A DNA stretch of 64,000 bases from Lewinella sp. IMCC34183 (GTDB lineage Bacteria > Bacteroidota > Bacteroidia > Chitinophagales > Saprospiraceae), in assembly GCF_003390915.1 (NCBI RefSeq), contig NZ_QMEM01000001.1:434001-498000 (forward strand), read 5' to 3'. How positions within the stretch are numbered: position 1 is the first letter of the stretch; each line of letters starts with the position of its first letter. The notes beneath the pieces are model-generated. The model did not search any database. It was not told the DNA's origin and worked only from the letters and a program-made list of their open reading frames with translations. The position numbers and the translations under genes were made by a program. Positions 1 to 8,762 of the stretch are shown one piece after another.

Positions 1-332
1 TCAAAGGTCTCCTGGCGCAACCACTCTTCCAGTGCCCGGTGGTAGGCCTCCTGGTGGAAGCGACTGATGTGGTAGCTGGTGCCCCGGACCAGGTTGGCGA
101 CCGCGTCAATGGGACTGATCAGGTTATCGATGGCTACGGTACGTACCTCCCGGTAGTGCGCCATCTCGGCCGGGCGGTCGGTGCCGGCGTAGAAATGCTT
201 GGTGGTATTCATCGCCAGCAGACTCACCTGACAACCCAACTCGCTCAGGCTCTTCGTCAGGCCATGTATCGCAAGGCTTTCCCCGTCCTTGAGCGGGAAG
301 GGGAATTTTTTGGTCAGGACGAGTAATTTCAT
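1..332 (-). CDS. Glycosyltransferase, family 4-like N-terminal part (partial)
   Basis: An open frame runs from an ATG at 332 leftward off the window edge, giving 110 codons with no stop. The N-terminus (KLLVLTKKFPFPLKDGESLA) is the usual opening of Bacteroidota GT4/GT1 glycosyltransferases: a first Rossmann strand, then a Pro/Lys loop that contacts the acceptor, followed by helix and strand (LGCQVSLLAM). Such enzymes transfer a sugar from a nucleotide-sugar to a glycan or lipid acceptor at the inner face of the membrane. The donor-binding C-terminal half lies outside the window, so the substrate cannot be judged. It is the downstream neighbour of the M1 peptidase gene on the same strand, 126 bp away, with hairpins between them. 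Confidence 0.72.
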   Translation of the reverse strand, partial: MKLLVLTKKFPFPLKDGESLAIHGLTKSLSELGCQVSLLAMNTTKHFYAGTDRPAEMAHYREVRTVAIDNLISPIDAVANLVRGTSYHISRFHQEAYHRALEEWLRQETF

Positions 333-363
333 ACCGGGTGGGGCTGTGGTGGGGCACGGATTA

Positions 364-443
364 CGGGGAGGATACTTCCTCCCCGCTATCCGTTGCCTGC
401 TAACACGAAACTTTCGGCGAAAGTGCCAAAAGTTGAGCACTTT
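364..443 (-). other. Intergenic hairpins after the peptidase gene
   Basis: Two inverted repeats lie between the two leftward genes. One is a perfect 9-bp repeat with a 4-nt loop (364-372/377-385); the other has 7-bp arms (420-426/437-443). Neither is followed by a clear T-run on the minus strand. They could be a Rho-independent-like terminator or an mRNA 3' stabiliser for the peptidase gene, or part of the leader of the glycosyltransferase. Confidence 0.3.
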
Positions 444-458
444 TTACCCAACAGCGAC

Positions 459-2282
459 CTACCGGCTCCAGCTGTTATTGTCAACGTCGTCCTCAAACAT
501 GCGGCCCCGGGCGTTAATTTCCACGCGTTCGATTTGCTTCTTGTCAATATCGAGCTCAAAAGAGTACTTCGGGTTGGTCCACCCCCAGTCGGGCAGTACG
601 GCCCAACTGGTGGCGTAATCCGGCTGGGGCTTCTCTCCGCGCAGGATTTGCGGAGCGATGTAGTAGTAGTTCTCGCTGCCGTCGTCCAGGGTCACGGTAA
701 TTTCCAGCGGCATGGGCATCCGTCCTACCCGTTCCAGGTCGACGCGTGTCTTGCCGGTGTCGTCGAGATCCTCCACGTCGGTTACGGCGTAGTCGGCGTA
801 GTCGGTCCCGTTGACCCAATACTCGCGGTACCAGTCGAGCTCCAGTCCTGAGCACTTTTCCGCGACGCGAATGAAGTCGTTGGGGTTCGGGTGCTTGAAG
901 CGCCAGTCGTGGTAGTAGCGGTGGAGGGTGCAGTCAAAAGCTTCCTCCCCGATGATGTAGCGCAGTTGCTCCAGAAAGACCGAGCCATTGACGTAGCTGG
1001 CCACGCTGTAGGCGGCGTTGGTGGCGAAGTGGTCAGCGTGGGTCGTCAGGGGTTCCTGCAGGCCCGACTGCCGGAAGCCCCGCAGGCTGGCGAAGGTGCG
1101 CGCGTGGGGGTTTTCGGCTACCTCGCCCGAGATGAGGCCTTCCGCACGCAGGTGGTTCATCACCTCGCTGCTGGCCCAGCTGGTGAAGCCTTCGTCCATC
1201 CAGGCGTAGAGCGACTCGTTGGTGCCCATCAGCATCTGGTACCAGGTGTGCATTAGTTCGTGGACGCTCACGCCCACCAGGCTGTTCAGGTTGCGCTCGC
1301 CCGTAATGAGCGTTGCCATGGGGTATTCCATGCCGCCGTCGCCGCCCTGGATGAAGCTATAGGCCTCGTAGGGGTACGGACCGTAATGGGCATTGATGTA
1401 GTCGAAGGCCGCGCTCATGATCGCGGGTAGGGCCTCCCAGTTTTCGGTGGTGGCCTCCCCGGGCTGGAAGTAAAAATTCAGTGCCAGCCCGTCGGGCCGG
1501 TCAAGGGTAATTTCCCGGTAGTCGGGGTCGGCGGCCCACACGAAGTCGTGCACCATCGGGGCTTCATAGTGGTGACGAAGCTTCCCGTTACCGGCGGCGG
1601 TGGGTGCTCCGCGTTCGTAGCCGGTGTGGCCTACCACGTAGTCTTCGTCGATGGTCAGGTTGACCGTATAATCGCCCCAGACGCCGTAGAACTCGCGGCC
1701 GATGTACGGATTGGCGTGCCAGCCCTGGTAATCGTACTCCGCCAGCTTGGGGTACCACTGCGCCATGCTGTAGCGAATACCCTCGGCGTTGTCGCGTCCG
1801 CTGCGGCGGATTTGTTCGGGTACCTGTCCGTCCCAGGCCATGCGGAATACGGCACTGTCGCCGGGCATGATGGGCTCGTCGAGGGCTACTTCCAGCACCG
1901 TCCCTACGGTTTCGTAGGTCAGCGAGCCCCCGTCGCGGGTCAGCTCGTTCACTTTCAGGTAGCCCTCACCGGCGGCGTCCAGTTTGCTGATGCGGTCGGC
2001 CACGCGGTCGTCGGCGTCGGGCAGGTTCAGGTTGCGGATGTCCATCTGGCTACCGGGCTGGAAGGCGTTGAAGTAGAGGTGATAGAAGACCTTATCCAGG
2101 GTATCCGGAGAGTTGTTGTAGTAGGTAAGCACCTGGGTACCGCTGTACTGATTGGTCTCCACGTCCATGTCGATGTCCATCTCGTAATTCACGCGCTGCT
2201 GCCAGCGATCGGGCTGGGCGAGAAGGAGGGCGGGAACGCAGGTGCAGAGGAACAGGGTAAGGCGGAGAAATCGGGTAAACAT
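459..2282 (-). CDS. M1-family zinc metallopeptidase, exported
   Basis: This is a 607-residue gluzincin aminopeptidase homologue. The zinc site is complete: HELMH at H341/H345 and, 18 residues on, the glutamate E364 in DEGFTSW. The exopeptidase motif is present as GGMEYP, a variant of the GxMEN loop that binds the substrate amino terminus. Residues 1-23 form a signal peptide (hydrophobic core, ending near LLLAQ), so the enzyme probably works in the periplasm or at the outer membrane, trimming peptides. A beta-sandwich N-terminal domain precedes the catalytic domain, and the C-terminal region is shorter than in classical PepN (about 870 residues). It lacks a recognisable T9SS tail. The start ATG is well placed for the signal peptide. 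Confidence 0.9.
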   Translation of the reverse strand: MFTRFLRLTLFLCTCVPALLLAQPDRWQQRVNYEMDIDMDVETNQYSGTQVLTYYNNSPDTLDKVFYHLYFNAFQPGSQMDIRNLNLPDADDRVADRISKLDAAGEGYLKVNELTRDGGSLTYETVGTVLEVALDEPIMPGDSAVFRMAWDGQVPEQIRRSGRDNAEGIRYSMAQWYPKLAEYDYQGWHANPYIGREFYGVWGDYTVNLTIDEDYVVGHTGYERGAPTAAGNGKLRHHYEAPMVHDFVWAADPDYREITLDRPDGLALNFYFQPGEATTENWEALPAIMSAAFDYINAHYGPYPYEAYSFIQGGDGGMEYPMATLITGERNLNSLVGVSVHELMHTWYQMLMGTNESLYAWMDEGFTSWASSEVMNHLRAEGLISGEVAENPHARTFASLRGFRQSGLQEPLTTHADHFATNAAYSVASYVNGSVFLEQLRYIIGEEAFDCTLHRYYHDWRFKHPNPNDFIRVAEKCSGLELDWYREYWVNGTDYADYAVTDVEDLDDTGKTRVDLERVGRMPMPLEITVTLDDGSENYYYIAPQILRGEKPQPDYATSWAVLPDWGWTNPKYSFELDIDKKQIERVEINARGRMFEDDVDNNSWSR

Positions 2283-2517
2283 TCGGTTGATTTTGGGGAG
2301 GTCGGAGACCTATATACTACCACGCAACGTGCAGGAGCGGCAATTTGCTGACGTAAAACGGAAAATTTCACGCGATAATAACACTATTTATCGCCCCGGT
2401 TTGACGCAAGACCCTTTTATATATATGTCAATATTTTTCACAAATCCGAACATGCACTGCCCTACTGCCTTACCCCTGTACATCACTTTTGCAACCCATT
2501 ATTTTCAATTCTTCCCC

Positions 2518-3537
2518 ATGTACAGCCAACCCGTCACCGCCCACAACGAAGATTACGCCGCTTTCCGCCGCATCAGCTGGGGCGCCGTCTTCGCCGGAGC
2601 GCTCCTCGCCGTAGCGGTGGCATTTGCCCTCAACCTGCTTGGACTGGGCATCGGCCTCTCCACGATCAATCCCGCCGCGGAGTCCGACCCACTGGCGGGG
2701 ATCGGCACGGGCGCCATCATTTGGTACGTCATTTCCATGCTGCTGGCCCTCTTCGCCGGAGGCTACGTCGCCGGGCGCCTGGCCGGTTTTCCCAAGGCAT
2801 CCACGGCGGGTCTGCACGGGCTCCTCGCGTGGGCCCTCTTTACCATCTTCAGCCTCTACCTCCTGAATTCCGCGGTTGGTGCTGCCTTTAACGTGGTCGG
2901 CTCCACCCTGTCTACCGTCACCAGTGCCGCAGGCAGCGCCGTAGGGGCCGTCGTACCCGACGACCTCGGCCAGCGCGTACGCAGCGAGCTGCAGGAAGTG
3001 GACATCAGCCTCGACGACATCCGCAACGAGGCCATGCAGATCCTGGAAGACACCGGTAAGCCCGCCCTGGATCCCACTAACCTTGAGGACCGTGCCGGCT
3101 CGGCCGCGGAAACCGCGCGGCAAGGTGTCGAACGCGCCACCGAGAATCCACTGTCCGCCGCCCGGGAAATCAGTGCCGTTATCGATCGCATTGGCCAGAA
3201 GGGCGAAGCGGTGGTCGAGGCCGCCGACCGGCAGGCGCTGGTCAACGTGCTCACCGAGCGTACCGACATGACAGCGGCGGAGGCCGACGAAACCGTCGGC
3301 GAGTGGGTAGAGCAGTACGAAACCGCCGTTTCCACCGTCAATACCAAACTCGACCAACTGGGACAAACCGCCCAGCAAGTCGGGGGTGACGTGGCCGGTA
3401 CCGCCTCCACCGTCGCCATCATTGGGTTCTTTGCCCTGCTGGTCGGTGCCGCGGCCGGCTTCTTCGGCGGCACCATCGGACGACAAAAAGACCTCACGGG
3501 CACGGACGGAACCTCCCTGCGTACCCGCGAAGCCTAG
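2518..3537 (+). CDS. Multi-pass membrane protein, function unknown
   Basis: I chose the ATG at 2518 (339 aa). The open frame extends upstream to 2242, but that would overlap the divergent peptidase start and adds non-protein-like sequence. Hydrophobic segments occur at about residues 18-42, 62-84 and 95-118, and a fourth near the C-terminus (about 298-322, rich in Gly/Ala). Between them is a hydrophilic, acidic helical stretch of about 170 residues with many Ala/Glu/Asp/Arg. The layout suggests a small anchored protein with a large soluble helical loop. I cannot assign a family with confidence. Its stop codon directly abuts the stop of the convergent rtcB gene with no spacer. Confidence 0.7.
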   Translation: MYSQPVTAHNEDYAAFRRISWGAVFAGALLAVAVAFALNLLGLGIGLSTINPAAESDPLAGIGTGAIIWYVISMLLALFAGGYVAGRLAGFPKASTAGLHGLLAWALFTIFSLYLLNSAVGAAFNVVGSTLSTVTSAAGSAVGAVVPDDLGQRVRSELQEVDISLDDIRNEAMQILEDTGKPALDPTNLEDRAGSAAETARQGVERATENPLSAAREISAVIDRIGQKGEAVVEAADRQALVNVLTERTDMTAAEADETVGEWVEQYETAVSTVNTKLDQLGQTAQQVGGDVAGTASTVAIIGFFALLVGAAAGFFGGTIGRQKDLTGTDGTSLRTREA

Positions 3538-4905
3538 TCACTTCCTGCGCTTTTTGCGCCAGGGCGCGTCGCGCTTCCAGTTCCCGGCCATGATGCAGCC
3601 GTAGGGCAGTACCCGATCGACCACCTCACCCAGCCCGAACTCGGACATTTGCCGCTGCACGGTCGCGGCGTCCTTGTAGGCCGATGGCAATTCAGAAAGG
3701 TCAATGTGCCCGGAGAAGAACCGGACGTCGAGCCCGGCGGTCTCCCGGGCAAATACCTCCCGCTCGGGCATGCCGCGCTTGCTCCGGAGGTGTGCCGCGC
3801 GGCTGCGGTTGCGGCCGGCACCGTGGGGCGCAAAGCCAAGGTTGGTGGCCGTACGGCTGCCACGCACGATGAGGATGGGCTCGGCCATGTTGAGCGGCAC
3901 CAGGCGCAGGCCGTCGGTGCTGTCGGGCACGAAGCGGTCCTCTAGGGGCGTGGCCCCCTTGGCGTGGTAGAACAGCTTACCGTCCCGGAAGACGAAATTG
4001 TGCTCATTCCAGATGCGGTGCACTATGTCCTGCCCGGCGGCGGACGCGGTACGATCGTGAAGGACGCCGTGGTTCAGTTTCGTCCAGTCGCGAACGATCT
4101 GCAGGGCGTCCCAGTAGGTTTGTCCGTAGTCTTCGTCGGCCGGTATCCAGGCGTTCACCGCGGGCGTACGGGGTGAGCGTTCGGCCCGGAAGTTTTCCGC
4201 GATCCGCATACCCTGGGAGTAGAGGTAGGCCCCTAAGCCTCGGGAGCCGTGGTGGGTCACCAGGACGGTTTCGCCGGTGGATTCCAGTTGGCCTACGTAC
4301 AGGAAGTGATTGCCGTCGCCCTGGGTGCCCAGGTGCGCGCGGGCCAGCTGCCGGCTCTTCTCGTCGTTGAGCAGCGGGTTCTGTTTCATACGCTTACTTA
4401 TGCCATCCTCCAGCGGGAAGGTGTCCGTACGGCCGCCGCCCCCGAAGTGGGTGATTTGCTGGGCGTGGTCGAGGACCGTCCGCGGATCGGCGTAGCCCAG
4501 ATTGGTCATCATTACGGAGCAGCAGACGTCCGCGCTGTGCATACTGGGATGGATGGCGTTGCGGGTAGCTACTACCCCACCCACCGGGATCTGTCCGGGG
4601 GTGCCGGTAGGACACGCGTCCGGCATCACGGCACCCGCTACGGCGGTGGGGGTAGTCATCACTGCTTCCATCGTTTCGGAAACGGCCCGGACGTTTTCTT
4701 CCTCCAGTGGCGTTTCGGCCCGGATGTTGCAGTGGAACGGCAGCGCGCCCGGTGCGTGGGGTTCGACCACATGGGGTTGCGCATCCGCCAGGAACCGGTG
4801 CAGCGCATCGCCCTCCAGGCCGGCAGCGTTGATGTGCGCCAATGCACTTCCAAACCATTTTCCCGGGCGGTAGCCGAGGTCGATGAGGTCTTTTCCGGTT
4901 TTCAT
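3538..4905 (-). CDS. rtcB: RtcB-family RNA ligase, divergent subfamily
   Basis: The 455-residue product has the RtcB fold signatures in order: MPD at 94-96, an Asp/Cys metal pair (D126 and C129 in DVCCS), GDGNH (H200), HHGSRG (H218/H219), a WNEHNF segment (H302) and HGAGR at 361-365, whose His is the residue guanylylated in the E. coli enzyme. RtcB joins 2',3'-cyclic phosphate or 3'-phosphate RNA ends to 5'-OH ends using GTP and Mn2+. The loop normally reading D-I-x-C-G-M is D-V-C-C-S-V here, and the protein is about 45 residues longer than E. coli RtcB, so it belongs to a divergent branch. No rtcA, archease or prfH lies beside it. Substrate is unknown; tRNA or rRNA repair is inference. Confidence 0.88.
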   Translation of the reverse strand: MKTGKDLIDLGYRPGKWFGSALAHINAAGLEGDALHRFLADAQPHVVEPHAPGALPFHCNIRAETPLEEENVRAVSETMEAVMTTPTAVAGAVMPDACPTGTPGQIPVGGVVATRNAIHPSMHSADVCCSVMMTNLGYADPRTVLDHAQQITHFGGGGRTDTFPLEDGISKRMKQNPLLNDEKSRQLARAHLGTQGDGNHFLYVGQLESTGETVLVTHHGSRGLGAYLYSQGMRIAENFRAERSPRTPAVNAWIPADEDYGQTYWDALQIVRDWTKLNHGVLHDRTASAAGQDIVHRIWNEHNFVFRDGKLFYHAKGATPLEDRFVPDSTDGLRLVPLNMAEPILIVRGSRTATNLGFAPHGAGRNRSRAAHLRSKRGMPEREVFARETAGLDVRFFSGHIDLSELPSAYKDAATVQRQMSEFGLGEVVDRVLPYGCIMAGNWKRDAPWRKKRRK

Positions 4906-4990
4906 GGGTGGGTAACGCTAGCTGCGCTCGTAAAAGTTCCAACTGCGAACGGAGGCCGTCTGGCGCGGGTTACACCAATAAAATACCGTT

Positions 4991-5923
4991 ATGGAGGAGA
5001 AGGCACCCATCATCGTACTGGCCGGAGCAACCGGCGACCTAGGGGGGCGGATCGCCCGGGAGATCACCCAGCTCGGCGGCCAGGTACGCGCACTGGTCCG
5101 GCCGGGCACCGCGGAAGATCGCCTGTGGTCGCTCCGGGAGCTCGGAGCCGAAATCCGGGAAGTCAAACTCACCGACGCCGCCGGGCTGGCCGACGCCTGC
5201 GGCGGGGCCGCCTGCGTGGTCTCCGCGCTATCGGGCCTGGCCGCCACGGTGATCGACGGCCAGACGCAGTTGCTCGAAGCTGCGGAAGCGGCGGGGGTAC
5301 CGCGTTTTATGCCTTCGGATTTTTCGCTGGACTTTACGGGGCTTCCCCGGGGCACGAACCGCAACCTGGATATGCGGAACGTTTTTCGCGCGCGCGCCGA
5401 TGCATCTTCCCTGCGCATCACCTCCGTGCTGAACGGCATGTTTGCCGACCTGCTCAACGGGCTGGCGCCCTTCGTAATCGACCGCATCCACCGCGTGCTG
5501 TACTACGGGGATGCCAGTCAGCCCATGGATTTCACCACCATGGACGACACCGCCCGCTTCACGGCCCACGCTGCCCTGGATCCCGACACCCCGCGCTACC
5601 TGCGTATCGCGGGCGACGTGCTCGACGCCCACGGACTGGCGGAGGCGGCCACCCGGGCTCGGGGCGAACCTTATCGGACCCTGCGCATCGGCGGGGTACG
5701 CTTGTTGAGTACGCTAATCGACGTCACGCGCCTGGTAGCTCCCCAACGCGACGAGGTATATCCGCCCTGGCAGGGGATGCAGTACATGCGCAACATGTTC
5801 AGCGGCCGGGGGAAGCTTAACCCGCTCGACAACGATCGCTATGCGGATATGGAGTGGACGTCCGTGGAAAGCGTACTGCGTGCGGGCGCGCAGCAACCGG
5901 CTAAGGTAGACGGTAAGTCCTAA
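4991..5923 (+). CDS. NmrA-like NAD(P)-binding oxidoreductase
   Basis: The 310-residue product starts with a Rossmann dinucleotide-binding motif, GATGDLGGRIA at about residues 11-21, followed by an acidic/basic second strand (VRALVRPGT) typical of NmrA/isoflavone-reductase-like atypical short-chain dehydrogenases. A conserved RFMPSDFSLDF segment around residues 103-113 matches the P(S)DFG region of this family. These proteins either reduce small substrates with NADPH or act as redox-sensing regulators without catalysis, and sequence alone does not separate the two. No signal peptide is present, so it is cytoplasmic. It is divergent from rtcB with about 85 bp between starts. Confidence 0.82.
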   Translation: MEEKAPIIVLAGATGDLGGRIAREITQLGGQVRALVRPGTAEDRLWSLRELGAEIREVKLTDAAGLADACGGAACVVSALSGLAATVIDGQTQLLEAAEAAGVPRFMPSDFSLDFTGLPRGTNRNLDMRNVFRARADASSLRITSVLNGMFADLLNGLAPFVIDRIHRVLYYGDASQPMDFTTMDDTARFTAHAALDPDTPRYLRIAGDVLDAHGLAEAATRARGEPYRTLRIGGVRLLSTLIDVTRLVAPQRDEVYPPWQGMQYMRNMFSGRGKLNPLDNDRYADMEWTSVESVLRAGAQQPAKVDGKS

Positions 5924-6015
5924 GGTAGGGTTAAACCCAGCACCGCGGTATGAAGGAGTGAACGCGCAGCGTATCATAGCAGCAGCCGGGTGTCCGGCAG
6001 ACTAGAGCCCAAATC

Positions 6016-6561
6016 ATGCGTTCAGTTTCACTATTCCTTCTTTTCCTGGCAGTAGTGCTTACTACCAGCAATACGGTAAGTGCGCAGACGGCGATGGTGC
6101 GCGAGGTCGGCATACGCCTGACCGGGCTGGAGAACTTCGGCTTCATCTACAAGCGGGGGATTGGCGAGGACGTGTACCGGCGGTACCGACTGTTCAGTTC
6201 TTCCGTCACGTACTTAAATACGAACGCGGGTTCCCAGGGAAACCTGGGCGTTGGTGCCGCCATCGGCAAGGAGCGTCGTAGTCCGCTAACAGATCGCCTG
6301 CAATTTGCCCGGGGCCCGGAATTTAGCCTGTCGCTGAGCGCCCTTTTCGCTGCTTCCCAGACGGTGGTGAATATCACTCCGGGTTTCGGGTATGTACTGG
6401 GTCTGGTCTACACCATCAATCCACAATTTCACGTTTCGGCGGAGGTGATTCCCAGTGTGTCGGTCCTCATCACGACCGGCAATCTTGACGTGGTGGGCTT
6501 CAGCGCCGGGTTGAACAGTAATTCGGTCGCCTTGACGGCTGCCTACCGTTTCTTTAAGTAA
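6016..6561 (+). CDS. Small outer-membrane beta-barrel protein, unknown
   Basis: This is a 181-residue protein with a clear signal peptide (residues 1-24, ending VSAQ). The mature part alternates polar and hydrophobic residues in short strands (for example FHVSAEVIPSVSVLI and NSVALTAAYRFFK) and ends in an aromatic-containing strand, as in eight-stranded outer-membrane barrels of the Bacteroidota. No enzymatic motif is visible. It stands alone between the NmrA-like gene and a very strong hairpin at 6620-6665 that may define the 3' end of its mRNA. The barrel assignment is from pattern only. Confidence 0.72.
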   Translation: MRSVSLFLLFLAVVLTTSNTVSAQTAMVREVGIRLTGLENFGFIYKRGIGEDVYRRYRLFSSSVTYLNTNAGSQGNLGVGAAIGKERRSPLTDRLQFARGPEFSLSLSALFAASQTVVNITPGFGYVLGLVYTINPQFHVSAEVIPSVSVLITTGNLDVVGFSAGLNSNSVALTAAYRFFK

Positions 6562-6611
6562 CTAATTGAGTTGGCCTATCGGTAGGCGGGACAGCGTAGC
6601 GGCCGTTCGAC

Positions 6612-6665
6612 TAGTGGCTGGTCCGGTAGTGGCCGGTCGATAAATCGACCGGCCACTACCGGACC
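6612..6665 (+). repeat. Perfect 21-bp inverted repeat built on a 15-nt tandem repeat
   Basis: The arms 6620-6640 and 6645-6665 are exactly complementary, with a 4-nt TAAA loop. The left side also contains two direct copies of TAGTGGCYGGTC (6612-6623 and 6627-6638, period 15), so the right arm carries the same unit inverted. It lies 51 bp after the stop of the beta-barrel gene. No T-run follows on the plus strand, so it is not a standard intrinsic terminator; mRNA 3'-end protection or a REP-like element are alternatives. Confidence 0.85.
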
Positions 6666-6871
6666 GGCGAGTTTCCGTACGTACCAGTTTCGAAAACTTA
6701 ACCCACAGTTAACATAAAGCCTGGTCGTTCAGGCGGGCGGTATACTTCCACAAGGACCAAGCTGATCCGATCCGGTTTGCCGCCAGGACATAAACACTAC
6801 CAACTGCGTAAGCCAGTAATCTTGACTATACCTCATCTTGCTCTAGCGCCTCCCCGGAACCTTTTGCACAG

Positions 6872-6908
6872 AAAAAATTGCCGTAGCCTGGCCACTCATC
6901 AGGCTACG
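6872..6908 (-). terminator. Rho-independent terminator of the 6974-8380 gene
   Basis: Read on the minus strand, a 9-bp stem (CGTAGCCTG paired with CAGGCTACG, 9-nt loop) is followed by GCAATTTTTTC. It is 65 bp downstream of the stop of the leftward membrane protein gene. Confidence 0.8.
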
Positions 6909-6973
6909 CCCCAGCGCTGATTAGGCAACCGTATTGCCGTGTCACGTTGCGCATTTTCCCTGACGATGGTTCC

Positions 6974-8380
6974 CTATCGGTTACGCCAATCAGCGTAATT
7001 CCAACTCCGCCAGTCGTAGCGCGGTATTTTCATCCTGGAGGTCTTCACGTTGCGCTGAAACTGGGCAGGAATCCGATCATATGAAGCTTGCAACAAAAAG
7101 GCGTTGCGGTCGTCCAGTCCATGCACGAGGTACTGCCAGTCGATGCGCTCAGGAGCACTTTGCAGATTCACCCGGGTGATCACCCCGCTCCAGTTTACCG
7201 CGCCGTAGGCGATCAGAAAGAGCCACGCGGCAAGTCCGTTCACCTGGAGAAGGTAAGTCAGCGACCGGCGGTACCGCACCTTGCGGTAAAGCGTGTACAG
7301 TCCCACCAGCATCAACACGAGTACGAACCCTACCTGTACCCGCCCCGTGGCCAGGCCGTACTCCCGGACATAGTGGTAGTTGCGGAGCGCGACCGAAAAG
7401 GCCAGAAACGCGTTCTGGCCGAGCCAGAGGTACGTCATTCTCCGCAGCGGTGTGGCCGGCCCGTAGAAGTTCAGGTTCCCCCGGAAGTAGTACAGCACCA
7501 TGACCATAGCCAGGCAGATGCTCAGGATAAGGCTGTAGGTCCCCTCGTGGAGGTAGCTGCTCAGCGCGGCAGCACTCAGCCCGGCCGGCGACCACCACCC
7601 GAACCGCAGATCGGTCAGGTTGACGGCAAAAAGGATACAGTTGAGCAGGCCAAAGGTCACCAGGCCGCGGCGGTACGCCCGCGGAAGAGCCAGCGGAGAA
7701 ATCAGCGACAAGCGTTTCTTTCGCTGCCGGAGGAGTTCATCGCTGAGGGCGGCATCATAGCCAAGCAACCCGCCCTCGTCGCCGGTAAGGAAGAATGGCA
7801 CCGTTAATGCTAATCCCAGCACCATCATACCTACGAATTCGAGTGCCGTAACGTGGAATATGAAGGGCAGGTAACGCCCGAAGACTTCCTGCAGCGTCTC
7901 TCCCCACGCAGCATTGCCCGCCCCGTAGAGCACCAGGAACGGCACACTCACCCCTGCCGCCACCGCCGCGGGGCCTATCCATCGCCCGGAGGTACGCACG
8001 ACGGGCAGAAACTGCGTGGACCGGCCAATGCGCCGCAAGAACCGCATCGGTCCGCAGGCCAGTGATAGTAGCCCGAGCAGAGCGGCGTACCCGACGAACC
8101 GCAACTCCCGCCGCTGGGCATAGCCGAGAAGCAAAAGCAGCGATATATGGTGCGCCAGGATAGAGGCGCGTCCATGTACGATCACCACGCTGACGGCGGA
8201 GGCCAGCAGTCCGGCTACCGTACACACGAAGAGTGCCCGCCGACCGAGGGTGGGCCGCTGCCGCAGGAGAAACACTATCAGCAGGGCATCGAAAGCAAAC
8301 ACGTTCGCCCCGAGTTCCATGGGAAAAAAGAAGTACGCGAACGCCACGCTAAGCAGGAAGAGATGATAGGATTTTATCAT
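6974..8380 (-). CDS. Polytopic membrane protein, DUF4153/DUF4173-like
   Basis: This 468-residue protein has about 12 hydrophobic segments spread over residues 5-400 and a soluble C-terminal tail of about 70 residues ending YDWRSWNYADWRNR. The central SSYLHEGTYSLI segment and the nearby FRGNLNFY segment resemble the conserved core of the DUF4153/DUF4173 membrane family, whose biochemical role is not established. The start ATG lies just downstream of an AT-rich stretch suited to a promoter. A clean terminator follows. It is transcribed alone, although the regulator gene upstream points the same way with 61 bp between. Family assignment is from memory of the motif, so moderately sure. Confidence 0.68.
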   Translation of the reverse strand: MIKSYHLFLLSVAFAYFFFPMELGANVFAFDALLIVFLLRQRPTLGRRALFVCTVAGLLASAVSVVIVHGRASILAHHISLLLLLGYAQRRELRFVGYAALLGLLSLACGPMRFLRRIGRSTQFLPVVRTSGRWIGPAAVAAGVSVPFLVLYGAGNAAWGETLQEVFGRYLPFIFHVTALEFVGMMVLGLALTVPFFLTGDEGGLLGYDAALSDELLRQRKKRLSLISPLALPRAYRRGLVTFGLLNCILFAVNLTDLRFGWWSPAGLSAAALSSYLHEGTYSLILSICLAMVMVLYYFRGNLNFYGPATPLRRMTYLWLGQNAFLAFSVALRNYHYVREYGLATGRVQVGFVLVLMLVGLYTLYRKVRYRRSLTYLLQVNGLAAWLFLIAYGAVNWSGVITRVNLQSAPERIDWQYLVHGLDDRNAFLLQASYDRIPAQFQRNVKTSRMKIPRYDWRSWNYADWRNR

Positions 8381-8441
8381 AAAGAACTTTTATTTTTAAA
8401 GTTTTAAGACATGACGATTTCGCCGGTGGGCCACCGGATGC

Positions 8442-8762
8442 CTAGTTATCCATTAGACGCAGGAAATCCTCGAGTTCGCCTAGGTGGTGTTCGAAGGCGG
8501 TGCGCCCGGCGGCGGTGGCGCGGTAGGAGGTTCGCGGTTTGCCGTCGACGAATTGCTTCTCCGTCTCGATCTGCCCTGCCTTGTCAAGGGCTTTAATATG
8601 CCCGGCAAGACTTCCGTCGGTCAGCTTCAGGGCATCGCGAAGGGTGACAAAGTCGACCCAGTCGTTCACCACCAAAATGCCCATCAGGCCGAGGCGCATG
8701 CGGTGGCTATAGAGCTTACTCAGCCCGGCTACGGTAGATTTTACGGCATCAACCTTGTTCAT
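8442..8762 (-). CDS. Winged-helix transcriptional regulator (HTH_34/MarR-like)
   Basis: I start this protein at the ATG at 8762 (106 aa); the frame stays open to 8912, but the ATG overlaps the upstream gene's end by 14 bp, which fits translational coupling. The fold is a compact winged helix: helices in residues 5-50 with LRDALKLTDGSLAGHIKALDKAG as recognition helix region, then a wing (VDGKPRTSYRATAAGRTAFEHHLGEL), matching the single-domain HTH_34 regulators related to ArsR/MarR/PadR. No ligand- or metal-binding cysteines are present. It is co-transcribed with the membrane protein 8749-9408, and a palindrome overlaps that operon's promoter, so it is probably an autorepressor. Confidence 0.82.
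   Translation of the reverse strand: MNKVDAVKSTVAGLSKLYSHRMRLGLMGILVVNDWVDFVTLRDALKLTDGSLAGHIKALDKAGQIETEKQFVDGKPRTSYRATAAGRTAFEHHLGELEDFLRLMDN

Larger units (their letters stand above)
6562..6973. other. Gene-free stretch of 412 bp
   Basis: No plausible coding frame is seen. The stretch holds a perfect 21-bp inverted repeat (6620-6665) and the terminator of the leftward gene (6872-6908). The AT-richer middle, 6690-6870, shows no feature I can name. Confidence 0.6.

Noticed and set aside
2401-2430. Sigma70-like TTGACG ... TATATA before the 2518 gene
   Set aside because: Spacing is only about 11-14 bp, and this lineage uses a different promoter consensus.
2242-2517. Upstream extension of the 2518-3537 membrane protein
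   Set aside because: It overlaps the divergent M1 peptidase start and its translation lacks protein-like character; the ATG at 2518 directly precedes the hydrophobic part.
4249-5820. Plus-strand open frame of 523 codons
   Set aside because: It is a shadow of rtcB and the NmrA-like gene; rich in Arg/Gly/Pro, as expected for GC-rich antisense DNA.
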